Under the pieces are notes generated by a model. That model saw only the letters and a list, made by a program, of their open reading frames with translations, did not search any database and had not been told where the DNA came from. The position numbers and the translations under genes were made by a program. Shown one piece after another: positions 18,141 to 26,367 of a stretch of DNA of 64,000 nt. Numbering within the stretch: position 1 is the stretch's first letter; every line of letters starts with the position of its first letter. The DNA lies in contig CAXXRT010000004.1 of the NCBI GenBank assembly GCA_963666945.2, positions 47,208 through 111,207 of the forward strand, read 5' to 3'. Origin of the DNA: G963666945 sp963666945. Its GTDB lineage: Bacteria > Bacteroidota > Bacteroidia > Bacteroidales > Marinifilaceae.

Positions 18141-19493
18141 ATGATGAGAAATGTACTTCTGTTTTTGATGTTGTCTTTTTTGTTTCTTTCCTGTTCTAAG
18201 GGGGGGGATGTAGAGATTAAATTTAATATATCAAATAAAAATTCTGATGAAATAAAGTTATATGTTCTGGAAAATGAGTATTTGCTTGATGTTGATGAAT
18301 CTGGCCGGGCTCTAAAAACTATTATTATTCCAGAAAGTACATATGCTTACGTTTATTATAACAATAGGATGTTTACCTTGTACCTCACTCCTAAGAAAAA
18401 TATTGATATTAGTTTTGACGCAAATGACAGATCTGAACGAATATTTCTTTATTGCGATGATGATGGCATTAGTTCTTATATGGCAATTGAAAGTAATATT
18501 TCATATGACTCTGGGACTGCTTTCTATCGTTTGGATGAGGAAAAATATTTAAATTCTTTAAAGGATAATATTTATAAGAAAAGAAAGTATCTGCAGAATA
18601 AAAAACTTCCTTTACAATTTAAGGAAATTGAAAAGGAAAGGATTGTATATAAGGCTTTGGATAATATTTTCTTTTACCCTTCGTGTCGTAAGTATTTTTA
18701 CAAAAAGAAAGATTATGAGACTTCTGTGGCTTATAATAATTTTATAGATTCTATGTTTGTCCAAAGCCCTGAATTATTGAGATTACAGTCATATCGTGAT
18801 TTCCTAATAAGATATGTGGAGAAAAAGACTCTTGGGGTAATGTCTCAAAAAGAAAGGCTCGCGAGAGTATCTGACCAGGTGGAATATGTGCTTTCTAATG
18901 TTGGTTCATATGAGATTTCCGATTTTCTTATAAATGCTTTTGTGTATCCATTTATTGAAAGAAAAGGTATAGAGGGGTGTCAATCTCTTATTAATATATA
19001 TAAAGAGAAAGTAAGAAACTCCTGCTATAGAAAGAAATTCCTTGCTATGATAGAAAGATACGAGAACATCGAAAAAGGTAAGCCCTCTCCATCTTTTAGT
19101 TTTAAGGATATTAATGGGAATATGGTTTCTCTTGAAAGTTTAAGGGGAAAATATTTATATATTGGGGTCTGGGCTACATGGTGTAAGCCTTGTAGAAATG
19201 AACTCCTGTCTTTTCAACGGCTTGTCAAGGAATATAAAGATAAAAACATTTCTTTTGTTTGTGTATCCTTGGATGATAATTATAAAAGTTGGCAGTATTT
19301 TGTTAAAAGAAAAAAAATTCAGGGGATACAACTTTTTGCAGGTAACGATGAAACGTTTTCCAGTAATTATATGATTAATACTATTCCACGTTTTATTTTA
19401 ATTGATAAAAATGGAATTATAGTAAATTCAAAGATGGAACGACCATCCGAAAGTGGTGTCAGAAATATATTAAATAATCTTTCTGGTATATAG
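18141..19493 (+). CDS. TlpA/redoxin-family lipoprotein, paralog 2
   Basis: Predicted lipoprotein oxidoreductase of 450 residues with a lipobox (FLFLSC, Cys 18). The domain order matches paralog 1: beta-rich N-terminal part, helical middle, C-terminal thioredoxin domain. The active site is ATWCKPC (Cys 348 and 351), so the usual Gly-Pro between the cysteines is Lys-Pro, which should change redox potential. Unlike paralog 1, which looks soluble, this one is lipid anchored. Two adjacent ATG codons (18141 and 18144) are possible starts. It has its own -7 box. Confidence 0.85.
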   Translation: MMRNVLLFLMLSFLFLSCSKGGDVEIKFNISNKNSDEIKLYVLENEYLLDVDESGRALKTIIIPESTYAYVYYNNRMFTLYLTPKKNIDISFDANDRSERIFLYCDDDGISSYMAIESNISYDSGTAFYRLDEEKYLNSLKDNIYKKRKYLQNKKLPLQFKEIEKERIVYKALDNIFFYPSCRKYFYKKKDYETSVAYNNFIDSMFVQSPELLRLQSYRDFLIRYVEKKTLGVMSQKERLARVSDQVEYVLSNVGSYEISDFLINAFVYPFIERKGIEGCQSLINIYKEKVRNSCYRKKFLAMIERYENIEKGKPSPSFSFKDINGNMVSLESLRGKYLYIGVWATWCKPCRNELLSFQRLVKEYKDKNISFVCVSLDDNYKSWQYFVKRKKIQGIQLFAGNDETFSSNYMINTIPRFILIDKNGIIVNSKMERPSESGVRNILNNLSGI

Positions 19494-19604
19494 TTTATAT
19501 TGCCTTATGCAATTATGACTCCTGTTTGGTTTTAACATTTATTAATATATTCTCCGTAGAGTTTTAAATTGTGTTAATTATGCTTACATAGATTAATAAT
19601 TAGG

Positions 19605-19612
19605 TAAATTTG
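19605..19612 (+). promoter_or_regulatory. -7 box of the DUF4369-only gene
   Basis: TAAATTTG fits TAnnTTTG, 41 nt before the start at 19654. Confidence 0.5.
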
Positions 19613-19653
19613 TCTGAAATCTTGGGAATTGTCAAATTTATTAAATTATTACA

Positions 19654-20343
19654 ATGAAAAATCTTGGTGTATTAATACTTACGGTATTATTATTTACAGC
19701 ATGTAATCCGAATAAGGTTACTATTTATGGAAAAGTTACAGGCCTTAAGTCAGGCGAAATTATTCTACTTAAACAGGTTCCTGGTCAGGACGATCTTGTG
19801 GAGTTGTCTAAAGTACAGGTTGAAGATGAGGATTTTAAAATTTCAACAGAAAATGTTATTCTTCCTGCCAGATTATGGGTGGAATTTCCTAATGGGTACA
19901 GAGTACCTGCAATAGTCGACACTAAGGATAAGACATATGTGAAGGCTGTAAAAGATCATTACGACCAGGCTGAAGTTTTTGGGTCAGGAATAGAGAATCA
20001 GTATAATGATGTTAAAAAACTTTTTAAAGAAAAGTATATTGATCCAATGGAGCCCATTAAAAAGGCAATGAAGAGAATTCAGGCTAAGGAAAAAATGACT
20101 AAGGATAATAAAGTGATGTTGGGTATTTATGAACTAAGAATTCAGAGATATTTAAAGTATAGGGCAGATTATACCAGAAAACTTATTGAAAAGAATCCAG
20201 GACAGGACCTTTCGATGTTTTTAATGTACGACGAGCTTAGAGATAGTACTGAGCTTAATAAAAGGTTACTTCCTCAACTTATGGTGGCAAATAAAGAATG
20301 TAATATTTACAAATTATTGGAACATCAGGTTAATAACAACTAA
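19654..20343 (+). CDS. DUF4369-like lipoprotein without redoxin domain
   Basis: A 229-residue predicted lipoprotein (lipobox LFTAC, Cys 17). The N-terminal part (VTIYGKVTGLKSGEIILLKQ...) has the look of the DUF4369 domain found at the front of Bacteroidota TlpA-like proteins. A helical region follows (about 115-200), and the protein ends where those proteins would start the thioredoxin domain. There is no CxxC motif. No frameshifted thioredoxin remnant is seen before the terminator, so this may be a natural stand-alone form rather than a broken gene. It follows two redoxin paralogs in the same orientation. Confidence 0.65.
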   Translation: MKNLGVLILTVLLFTACNPNKVTIYGKVTGLKSGEIILLKQVPGQDDLVELSKVQVEDEDFKISTENVILPARLWVEFPNGYRVPAIVDTKDKTYVKAVKDHYDQAEVFGSGIENQYNDVKKLFKEKYIDPMEPIKKAMKRIQAKEKMTKDNKVMLGIYELRIQRYLKYRADYTRKLIEKNPGQDLSMFLMYDELRDSTELNKRLLPQLMVANKECNIYKLLEHQVNNN

Positions 20344-20365
20344 TATTTTATTAGAAAGATATTGC

Positions 20366-20405
20366 AAGGGCTGTTTTCTGAATTGGAAGACGGCCTTTTT
20401 TTTAT
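20366..20405 (+). terminator. Terminator after the DUF4369-only gene
   Basis: AAGGGCTGTTTTC pairs imperfectly (with G-U pairs) with GAAGACGGCCTT, followed by a long T run starting at 20396. Confidence 0.6.
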
Positions 20406-20483
20406 TTTAGAGGAAAGCTCCGCTTTAACAAATGTGCAGCCTGTGGTATTAATAATTCTTTTGATGATGGTATGTTTAAAAAT

Positions 20484-20514
20484 AAAAAAAAAAGGGTCGT
20501 AAAACCCTTTTTTT
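20484..20514. terminator. Short bidirectional A/GGG-CCC/T hairpin
   Basis: A10-GGGT at 20484-20497 pairs with ACCC-T7 at 20504-20514 around a 6-nt loop. Either strand would give a T-tailed hairpin. Confidence 0.5.
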
Positions 20515-20916
20515 AGCAAACCTATGAAAAAACTCTCGGGAAAATAAGATTGTTTTTCTTAAGGGTGCACGTTTTAAACGTGCTATTCATACTATTGGCA
20601 TATATGAATCAAAACTATTAAAGCAAATAATGCTGCTTTTGATTTATTATTTTATATTTGAAAAACAATAATCTAAGATTTAGCTGTACTTGTTTTTATA
20701 CTTAGCAAAGATATGTTGAAGCTTTGTGATAAATGGTTAAGTTAGTCTTAATTTCTATTAAAAAAAAGTTAAAATAACCTTCAGTCCTGGATAAATAACT
20801 GAAGCTTATTAATTTAATTCTTAAAATGTTATTCTTAAGGGTTAATTTGGAAAATTAGATATTGTAAGAAAATAAATTGCCTCTGTGAGTCTTTTATGTA
20901 ACGAAACATAATATAA

Positions 20917-22467
20917 ATGATAAGGAATTTTACTATACGTCTGCTTATAATTGTAATGACAATTACACTTCTGGCAGTGGTCTATGTGCAATGGATGTGG
21001 ATAAATAATGCCGTGGATATAAGGAAACAACAGTTTCAGGAGCGTATGAATTACAATCTTAGGAGGGTTGTAAATAGAATTGAGCAGGATAGTTATGCCA
21101 GATTTTCCTCTAAAGTGAGCGAAAAATTAAAACATGCTGGTATTATTGAGGAAAATGAAAACAATTATAATAGTCAGAGTATTGTCGATTCACTTATGAT
21201 GAGCTCAGGGTATTACCCCGGTATGGAAAAGTTCCCCATAGGATATTCTTCCTGGAATAATTATTCAATTATTGGACGATCAAAACCTGATTATTCTTCT
21301 TCAAAAATATTCTCTCAGATTGTTGAATCTGCAGTTAAGAAATTTAATATTACACAGGCGGAGTCCCCTGAGCAATTTGAAAGAGTTAAGAAATCTATGG
21401 AAAATTTTATTTTTCAGATATTAAAAGAGTCTGATACGGGGAACCTTTCTACTGAGGAAAGATTAAAAGATATCCCGGTATTATCTTATTTAAATGCTTA
21501 TCTCAGATACGAGAAGGTTCAATTTTCATATAATCTTATTGATGCCAATACAAGGGATTCCCTGTATAACTATTCGAATAAGGATAACTTCTATATAGTG
21601 AATCCATTTCCGGGGGATATCAGGAAGACAAAGCATTATTTGTGTGTGACAATAAAAGATCAGCGTAGCTTTCTTCTAAGATCAATTTCATTGCTTCTTA
21701 TGGCTTCGGGTCTATGTATTATATTTCTATGTGTTGTGTTTGGGTTTACTGTCTTTATTATACTTCGACAGAAAAAACTTTCTGAAGTCAAAAACGACTT
21801 TATTAATAATATGACTCACGAGTTTAAGACTCCTATTGCAACCATTTCGCTTGCTACCTCCGCCATCACCAATCCTAAAGTTATTGGTGATAAAGATCAG
21901 ATAATTAAATTCAACGATATGGTCAAGAAGGAAAATCAGCGCATGCATCGACATGTGGAGAAAATACTTCAACAGGCAAGACTTGATAGAAAAGAGGTTG
22001 AGTTGCATAAGGAAACATTGGATATTAATGATCTTCTTAATGAAGCTTGCGAACATTTCATGCTGCAGTGCAAAGATAAAGGCGTTGTGTTAAATTGTGA
22101 GCCGGCTGCAAAAAACCCGGTACTACTGGGGGATGAGGTGCATATTCTTAACTGTATTGTGAATCTTATTGATAATTCTATGAAGTATTCTAAGGAAGAA
22201 CCACAGATTTTAGTATATTCGAAGAATGTTTCCAAAGGGGTACTTATTGGTGTTAAGGATAACGGAGTAGGAATGTCCCGGGAAGCACAGAAAATGGTGT
22301 TTACTCGTTTCTATAGAGTGACAAACGGAAATATCCACAACGTAAAAGGCTTCGGCCTTGGATTAAGCTATGTTAAATCTATAGTTACCGCGCATAATGG
22401 AAATATACATTTGCGTTCTAAGTTAAATAAAGGAACCACAATAGAACTTGTGTTCCCTAAAAAATAG
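20917..22467 (+). CDS. Sensor histidine kinase
   Basis: Membrane sensor kinase of 516 residues. An N-terminal transmembrane helix (about 8-28), an extracytoplasmic sensing part (about 30-250) and a second helix (about 254-282) precede the kinase core. The phospho-acceptor is His 301 in NNMTHEFKTPIA. The ATP-binding domain has the N box (NLIDNSMKYS), G1 (DNGVGM), F (FTRFYRV) and G2 (GFGLGLSYVK) motifs. There is no HAMP domain. The response-regulator gene follows 4 bp later. The pair resembles the RprX/RprY type of Bacteroides from memory, but the stimulus is unknown. Confidence 0.93.
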   Translation: MIRNFTIRLLIIVMTITLLAVVYVQWMWINNAVDIRKQQFQERMNYNLRRVVNRIEQDSYARFSSKVSEKLKHAGIIEENENNYNSQSIVDSLMMSSGYYPGMEKFPIGYSSWNNYSIIGRSKPDYSSSKIFSQIVESAVKKFNITQAESPEQFERVKKSMENFIFQILKESDTGNLSTEERLKDIPVLSYLNAYLRYEKVQFSYNLIDANTRDSLYNYSNKDNFYIVNPFPGDIRKTKHYLCVTIKDQRSFLLRSISLLLMASGLCIIFLCVVFGFTVFIILRQKKLSEVKNDFINNMTHEFKTPIATISLATSAITNPKVIGDKDQIIKFNDMVKKENQRMHRHVEKILQQARLDRKEVELHKETLDINDLLNEACEHFMLQCKDKGVVLNCEPAAKNPVLLGDEVHILNCIVNLIDNSMKYSKEEPQILVYSKNVSKGVLIGVKDNGVGMSREAQKMVFTRFYRVTNGNIHNVKGFGLGLSYVKSIVTAHNGNIHLRSKLNKGTTIELVFPKK

Positions 22468-22471
22468 GATT

Positions 22472-23158
22472 ATGGCTAAGAAAATATTATTAGTTGAAGA
22501 CGATCCGAGTTTTGGCTCTGTATTAAAAAGCTATCTTGAACTATCAGAATATGAGGTAGTACATAGTGAAAATGGAGTGGAAGGATTCGATGCTTTTTGC
22601 AAGGAAGAATTTGATTTATGCCTTTTCGATGTTATGATGCCTGAAATGGACGGATTTACTCTGGCGCGTAAAGTTAGGGAGAGGAACTCTAAAGTGCCAC
22701 TTATTTTTATAACTGCCAAGAATATGAAGGAAGATATGGTGAGGGGCTATGAAATAGGTGCCGACGACTATATTACCAAACCTTTCGATTCAGAAGTGTT
22801 GTTCTACAAGATAAAGGCACTGCTTGGACGATACAATGGTGAGGAAGAACAGGTGATTGTCGATAAAATCATTAAGATTGGTAAAATAGAATATAATACT
22901 GAATTAAGAACTCTTCAGGTGGACAGTAAGTCTTATAAACTTACTCCTAAGGAAGCAGGACTTTTAATATTGCTTTACGAACATAAAGATCATCTTCTTC
23001 CAAGGGAAAAAGCTCTCGAAAAAGTTTGGGGGGCTAACGATTATTTTACGGCAAGGAGTATGGATGTGTATATTACCAAGCTTAGAAAATATTTTAAATC
23101 ATCAGGTGTCAGAATAGAGAATATTCACGGCTCCGGATTCCGTTTAATTATTGAATAA
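22472..23158 (+). CDS. OmpR-family response regulator
   Basis: A 228-residue DNA-binding response regulator. The receiver domain (about 1-120) has the acidic pocket at VEDD (residues 8-11), the phospho-acceptor Asp 53 in LFDVMMPEMDGF and a conserved Lys in TKPF. The C-terminal winged helix (about 135-228) ends with SMDVYITKLRKYFK and the NIHGSGFRL turn. I chose the ATG at 22472 (MAKKILLVEDD), 4 bp after the kinase stop; an upstream in-frame codon would overlap the kinase without adding conserved sequence. It should act as the partner of the preceding kinase. Confidence 0.94.
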   Translation: MAKKILLVEDDPSFGSVLKSYLELSEYEVVHSENGVEGFDAFCKEEFDLCLFDVMMPEMDGFTLARKVRERNSKVPLIFITAKNMKEDMVRGYEIGADDYITKPFDSEVLFYKIKALLGRYNGEEEQVIVDKIIKIGKIEYNTELRTLQVDSKSYKLTPKEAGLLILLYEHKDHLLPREKALEKVWGANDYFTARSMDVYITKLRKYFKSSGVRIENIHGSGFRLIIE

Positions 23159-23245
23159 TAAGAAAGATATATTCTTAAAAAAAGAAGTTATAATAGTATA
23201 TTTATTTACAATAAGAGAAATTACATTGTTTTTTAAATTTCCAAT

Positions 23246-23277
23246 AAAAAAAACCGGCTAAAACCGGTTTTTTTTTA
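23246..23277. terminator. Bidirectional terminator
   Basis: An A run and CCGG (to 23257) pair with CCGG and a T run (from 23264), loop CTAAAA. It sits between the convergent response-regulator and peptidase genes. Confidence 0.8.
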
Positions 23278-23298
23278 TTCATTTATTGGAGCATATAA

Positions 23299-24495
23299 TT
23301 ATTTAATTCCAAGTTTCTTTCTCAAGCTTTTAGGGATAGCGTCCTTATGAACCATTATTGCTACTGTCTTCATTCTGGCAAAGGATTCAGACATCTTTAA
23401 GTAGCCTCCGTATACATTACTGTCTTCTGCCCATGAATTCTTCACCTTGTAATAATAAGTCCCGAATTTATCCTTGTAAAGACCTGTAAGGTGCATTAAG
23501 TGGTCGTCTGTGGTCTTTCTGTTGTCAAACGTTATTAGTCTTTTCTCGTCTGTTACTTTCAGTTCTGGTACAGGCTCTTCAAAAGAGAATAGCTTCTGCT
23601 GTTGTTCAGATGTCGACATGTTATCCCATTTGCCCATCTCGGAATTAACCATCTCAGATTTATCGCTTGTTGGAAGAATTGCCAGTCCCCTGCCATGGGA
23701 AAATCCTTTTTCGCTAACATCTCCGTCCCATGCTACTGAATATCCCTTTTCAAGGGCATTGGTCATTACTTCCATTAATTCATCTATAGGAAGGTTATAA
23801 TATCTGTCATGAGTCCAGTTATCCGGAATTTCCAACTCTACTTCTTCATAAAAAGGATAGCATGAATACGAAGTCAGTTCCACATAGTCGTCCATATTTA
23901 ATCCTAATTCCTGACTAAACGATTTAGGAGTGTATTCTTTGCCCTCATAAGTGAAATGTTCAGGTACATCACCCATGTAGGCATCAATAAATCCGGTAAA
24001 AGCTCTTTCCCAAGCCGTAGAAATTACCCTGTTCTTGTTTTTGTTAAGCCCGTCAAGAATTCCTTCTAGTTCGGCAACCATTTCCTGATGAATGTGGTAA
24101 GAACTGCCGTAATTAATACCTTTGTAGATATCCTCTGGTACAATACCGTATTTTTTTATCATTTTTATAACATCGTGAGCCTGACCGCCTTCGCTGAAAT
24201 TGGTCTTTCCATGAAATCTGAAATATTTTTTACCTTTTTCTACAAAAGCATTTCTTGCAACAAACATTTCAGAGAGATCAAATTCTTTCTTGCCCATTCT
24301 CATTAGCTCTGTTTCCAGAAAAGATATTGTTGCGAAACACCAGCATGTACCGGTGCTCTGCTGGTTTTTTACCGATGATGTGGGGATATTGCTTATCTCC
24401 TGAAAATCAAAACCCGGTTTTGCTGTCTTCTGGGCTATTGAACCAAGACTTATTGTCAATAAAATCAATAAGCCGGATAAAAGTTTTTTATTCAT
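23299..24495 (-). CDS. Secreted C1-family cysteine peptidase, copy 1
   Basis: Papain-fold peptidase of the bleomycin hydrolase/PepC type, 398 residues, with a signal peptide (1-21, SLGSIAQ). The catalytic Cys is residue 51 in QQSTGTCWCF. The catalytic His and Asn are in DDHLMHLTG and KNSWAED. Family members in the cytosol are hexameric aminopeptidases; the signal peptide here points to a periplasmic or lipid-associated role. It is paralogous to the gene at 32222-33397, with the same motif spacing. It has a candidate promoter box upstream. Confidence 0.88.
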   Translation of the reverse strand: MNKKLLSGLLILLTISLGSIAQKTAKPGFDFQEISNIPTSSVKNQQSTGTCWCFATISFLETELMRMGKKEFDLSEMFVARNAFVEKGKKYFRFHGKTNFSEGGQAHDVIKMIKKYGIVPEDIYKGINYGSSYHIHQEMVAELEGILDGLNKNKNRVISTAWERAFTGFIDAYMGDVPEHFTYEGKEYTPKSFSQELGLNMDDYVELTSYSCYPFYEEVELEIPDNWTHDRYYNLPIDELMEVMTNALEKGYSVAWDGDVSEKGFSHGRGLAILPTSDKSEMVNSEMGKWDNMSTSEQQQKLFSFEEPVPELKVTDEKRLITFDNRKTTDDHLMHLTGLYKDKFGTYYYKVKNSWAEDSNVYGGYLKMSESFARMKTVAIMVHKDAIPKSLRKKLGIK

Positions 24496-24554
24496 ATCTG
24501 TTAGTTTTTTATTACTGTTGAGTCAAAATCTCCATTATTATTATGCAAAGATCC

Positions 24555-24562
24555 CAAATATA
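24555..24562 (-). promoter_or_regulatory. Promoter -7 box of C1 peptidase copy 1
   Basis: TATATTTG on the minus strand fits TAnnTTTG, 59 nt before the start. A minus-strand TTTG lies 22 bp further upstream (24585-24588), matching the -33 element. Confidence 0.5.
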
Positions 24563-24571
24563 GCAAAAATT

Positions 24572-24604
24572 AAAAAGAGGCAACCAAAGGAAGCCTCTTT
24601 TTAC
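24572..24604 (-). terminator. Terminator of the pseudouridine synthase gene
   Basis: AAAAAGAGGC (24572-24581) pairs with GCCTCTTTTT (24593-24602). The T run on the minus strand fits the leftward gene ending at 24706. Confidence 0.75.
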
Positions 24605-24705
24605 GTATTACTAACCCTAAAATTTAACAATGAATCTAAACTACCGGAGTTAAATTCCCCTTTGTGCAGCCAGTCTCCAATGTGTCTTTAACAAATGTAT
24701 ATCTT

Positions 24706-26199
24706 TTAATATGATTTTAGCATTGTTACCTCTTTTTCGGTAAGATGTCTCCATCTTCCTCTTGGCAGATTCTTCTTGGTGAGTCCGGCAAAATATACCC
24801 TGTCAAGCTTTTCAACATTATAGCCAAGATGCTCGAATATCCTTCTTACTATCCTGTTTTTGCCCGAGTGAATCTCAATACCTACCTGATTCTTTATGTT
24901 GTCTACATAACTTATCTCATCAGCCTGAATAAACCCATCCTCCAGCTCCAAGCCTTCTGCAATCTTAACCATGTCATTCTTGGTCAAATCTTTGTCCAAA
25001 AAGGCATGATATATCTTTTTCTTGTCATATTTTGGATGGGTAAGCTTCTTGGCAAGATCACCATCGTTTGTGAATAAAAGTAATCCCGAGGTCATCCTGT
25101 CTAAACGCCCAACCGGGAAAATTCTTTCCCTGCATGCATCTTTTATAAGATCCATCACAGTCATTCTCCCCATAGGATCTGTAACGGTGGTCACAAAATC
25201 TTTGGGTTTATTAAGAAGAACATAAACCTTTTTCTCAGGGTTTAATGCCTTTCCATCAGCCTTTACTACGTCAGTCAACTTTACCTTGGTTCCTACTTCT
25301 GTGACAACATTGCCGTTAACGGTAATCTGTCCACTCTCAATAAGTTTGTCTGCCTCTCTTCTGGAACATACACCGGAATTGGCAATATATCTGTTAAGCC
25401 TGAAACTGTCCTCCTGATGAGGGTTTTTAAGCCTGTGCTCAAGTTGCTTCTTTTTGCTGTAGTGACTCTTCTTCAGTGTCTCCCTGTCGGCCTTGAATTT
25501 TCTTTCAGAAGACTCTTCCCCGTCTTTGCGCCTTACGGAAAGTTTATCCTTCCTGTCAGACCATTCCGAATCTTTTCTTCTGTCTGTATATCTGTCATTC
25601 TTATCAGACGACGATCTGAAATCCTTCCCGCCTTTTCTGTCCGTATATCTGTCATTCTTATCGAAAGATCTTTCTCCTTTGTCGTTTCTGTTATATCTTT
25701 CCGATGAATATCCTGAATCTCTTCTCTGCCTGGAATCCTTTTCATCTCTTCCGCGGAAAGACGACTTATCTTTGGAAAAGTCCCTGTCTCCTCTTTTATC
25801 TTGGGAGTAAGAGTTTCTTGAAGACCTTCTTTCATCCGAAAAAGAACCCCTGTCAGATCTTTTCTCATTTGAGTAAGAATCCCTTTCAGTTCTCCTTTCT
25901 CCTGAAAAAGAGTTGCTCTTATAGCCTCCCTCTCTTGAGGAAAAGTCTCTGCCTGGTTTTCTGTCTTTTGAGAACGAGTCTCTACCAGAAGTTCTGTCTT
26001 TTGAGAACGAGTCCCTGTCAGATCTATTGTCTTTACTGAAAGATTTACGATTCGATCCAAATCTTTTTCCAGACCCACGCTCTTCTCCCTTCTTCCTGTT
26101 ATCTTCATCAGAAGAAAAACCAGATGAGCCGAAATTCTTTCTGCTCCCTTTTCCCCTAAAGGATCTTTCCTTATTTTTCCCGAATCTTTTATTTTCCAT
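24706..26199 (-). CDS. RsuA/RluB-family rRNA pseudouridine synthase with long RSD-rich tail
   Basis: A 497-residue protein. Residues about 1-250 are a low-complexity Arg/Ser/Asp/Lys-rich tail with loosely repeated units such as DSFSKDR and NDRYTDR, probably disordered and RNA-binding. An S4 domain follows (about 262-310, RLNRYIANSGVCSRREADKLIESG), then the pseudouridine synthase domain with the catalytic Asp in GRLDRMTSGLLL. The family converts a uridine in large-subunit rRNA; the exact site is not determinable here. The catalytic half is of normal length, so the tail is an addition. It has its own -7 box. Confidence 0.9.
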   Translation of the reverse strand: MENKRFGKNKERSFRGKGSRKNFGSSGFSSDEDNRKKGEERGSGKRFGSNRKSFSKDNRSDRDSFSKDRTSGRDSFSKDRKPGRDFSSREGGYKSNSFSGERRTERDSYSNEKRSDRGSFSDERRSSRNSYSQDKRGDRDFSKDKSSFRGRDEKDSRQRRDSGYSSERYNRNDKGERSFDKNDRYTDRKGGKDFRSSSDKNDRYTDRRKDSEWSDRKDKLSVRRKDGEESSERKFKADRETLKKSHYSKKKQLEHRLKNPHQEDSFRLNRYIANSGVCSRREADKLIESGQITVNGNVVTEVGTKVKLTDVVKADGKALNPEKKVYVLLNKPKDFVTTVTDPMGRMTVMDLIKDACRERIFPVGRLDRMTSGLLLFTNDGDLAKKLTHPKYDKKKIYHAFLDKDLTKNDMVKIAEGLELEDGFIQADEISYVDNIKNQVGIEIHSGKNRIVRRIFEHLGYNVEKLDRVYFAGLTKKNLPRGRWRHLTEKEVTMLKSY

Positions 26200-26227
26200 A
26201 GCTTGTGTAGCAATAATTTAAACGCCG

Positions 26228-26235
26228 CAAAAGTA
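26228..26235 (-). promoter_or_regulatory. Promoter -7 box of the pseudouridine synthase gene
   Basis: TACTTTTG on the minus strand fits TAnnTTTG, 28 nt before the start. Confidence 0.5.
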
Positions 26236-26367
26236 TGAAATAGTGGGTAATAGTCCAAACTTAATCCACTATTTTTTAACCCCCTTGGATAATAGTTCCC
26301 TATGTTCTGATTATTAATGTGTAATGTTGTGGTTTTATGAAGGTGTTTCCTTAAGATTTTTAATTTG

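Larger units (their letters stand above)
20344..20916. other. Intergenic region with hairpins before the two-component genes
   Basis: About 570 bp without a gene. It holds two terminator-like hairpins (20366-20405, 20484-20514), a perfect 8-bp-arm palindrome at 20567-20583 (GCACGTTTTAAACGTGC) and an inverted repeat CTTCAGT/ACTGAAG (20779-20785, 20798-20804). The motif TTCTTAAGGGT occurs twice, near 20557 and 20833. These may be regulatory sites of the kinase/regulator operon. Confidence 0.55.

Noticed and set aside
19654..20343. DUF4369-only gene as a frameshifted TlpA pseudogene
   Set aside because: No thioredoxin sequence or CxxC motif is found in any frame before the terminator, and the gene has its own promoter box.
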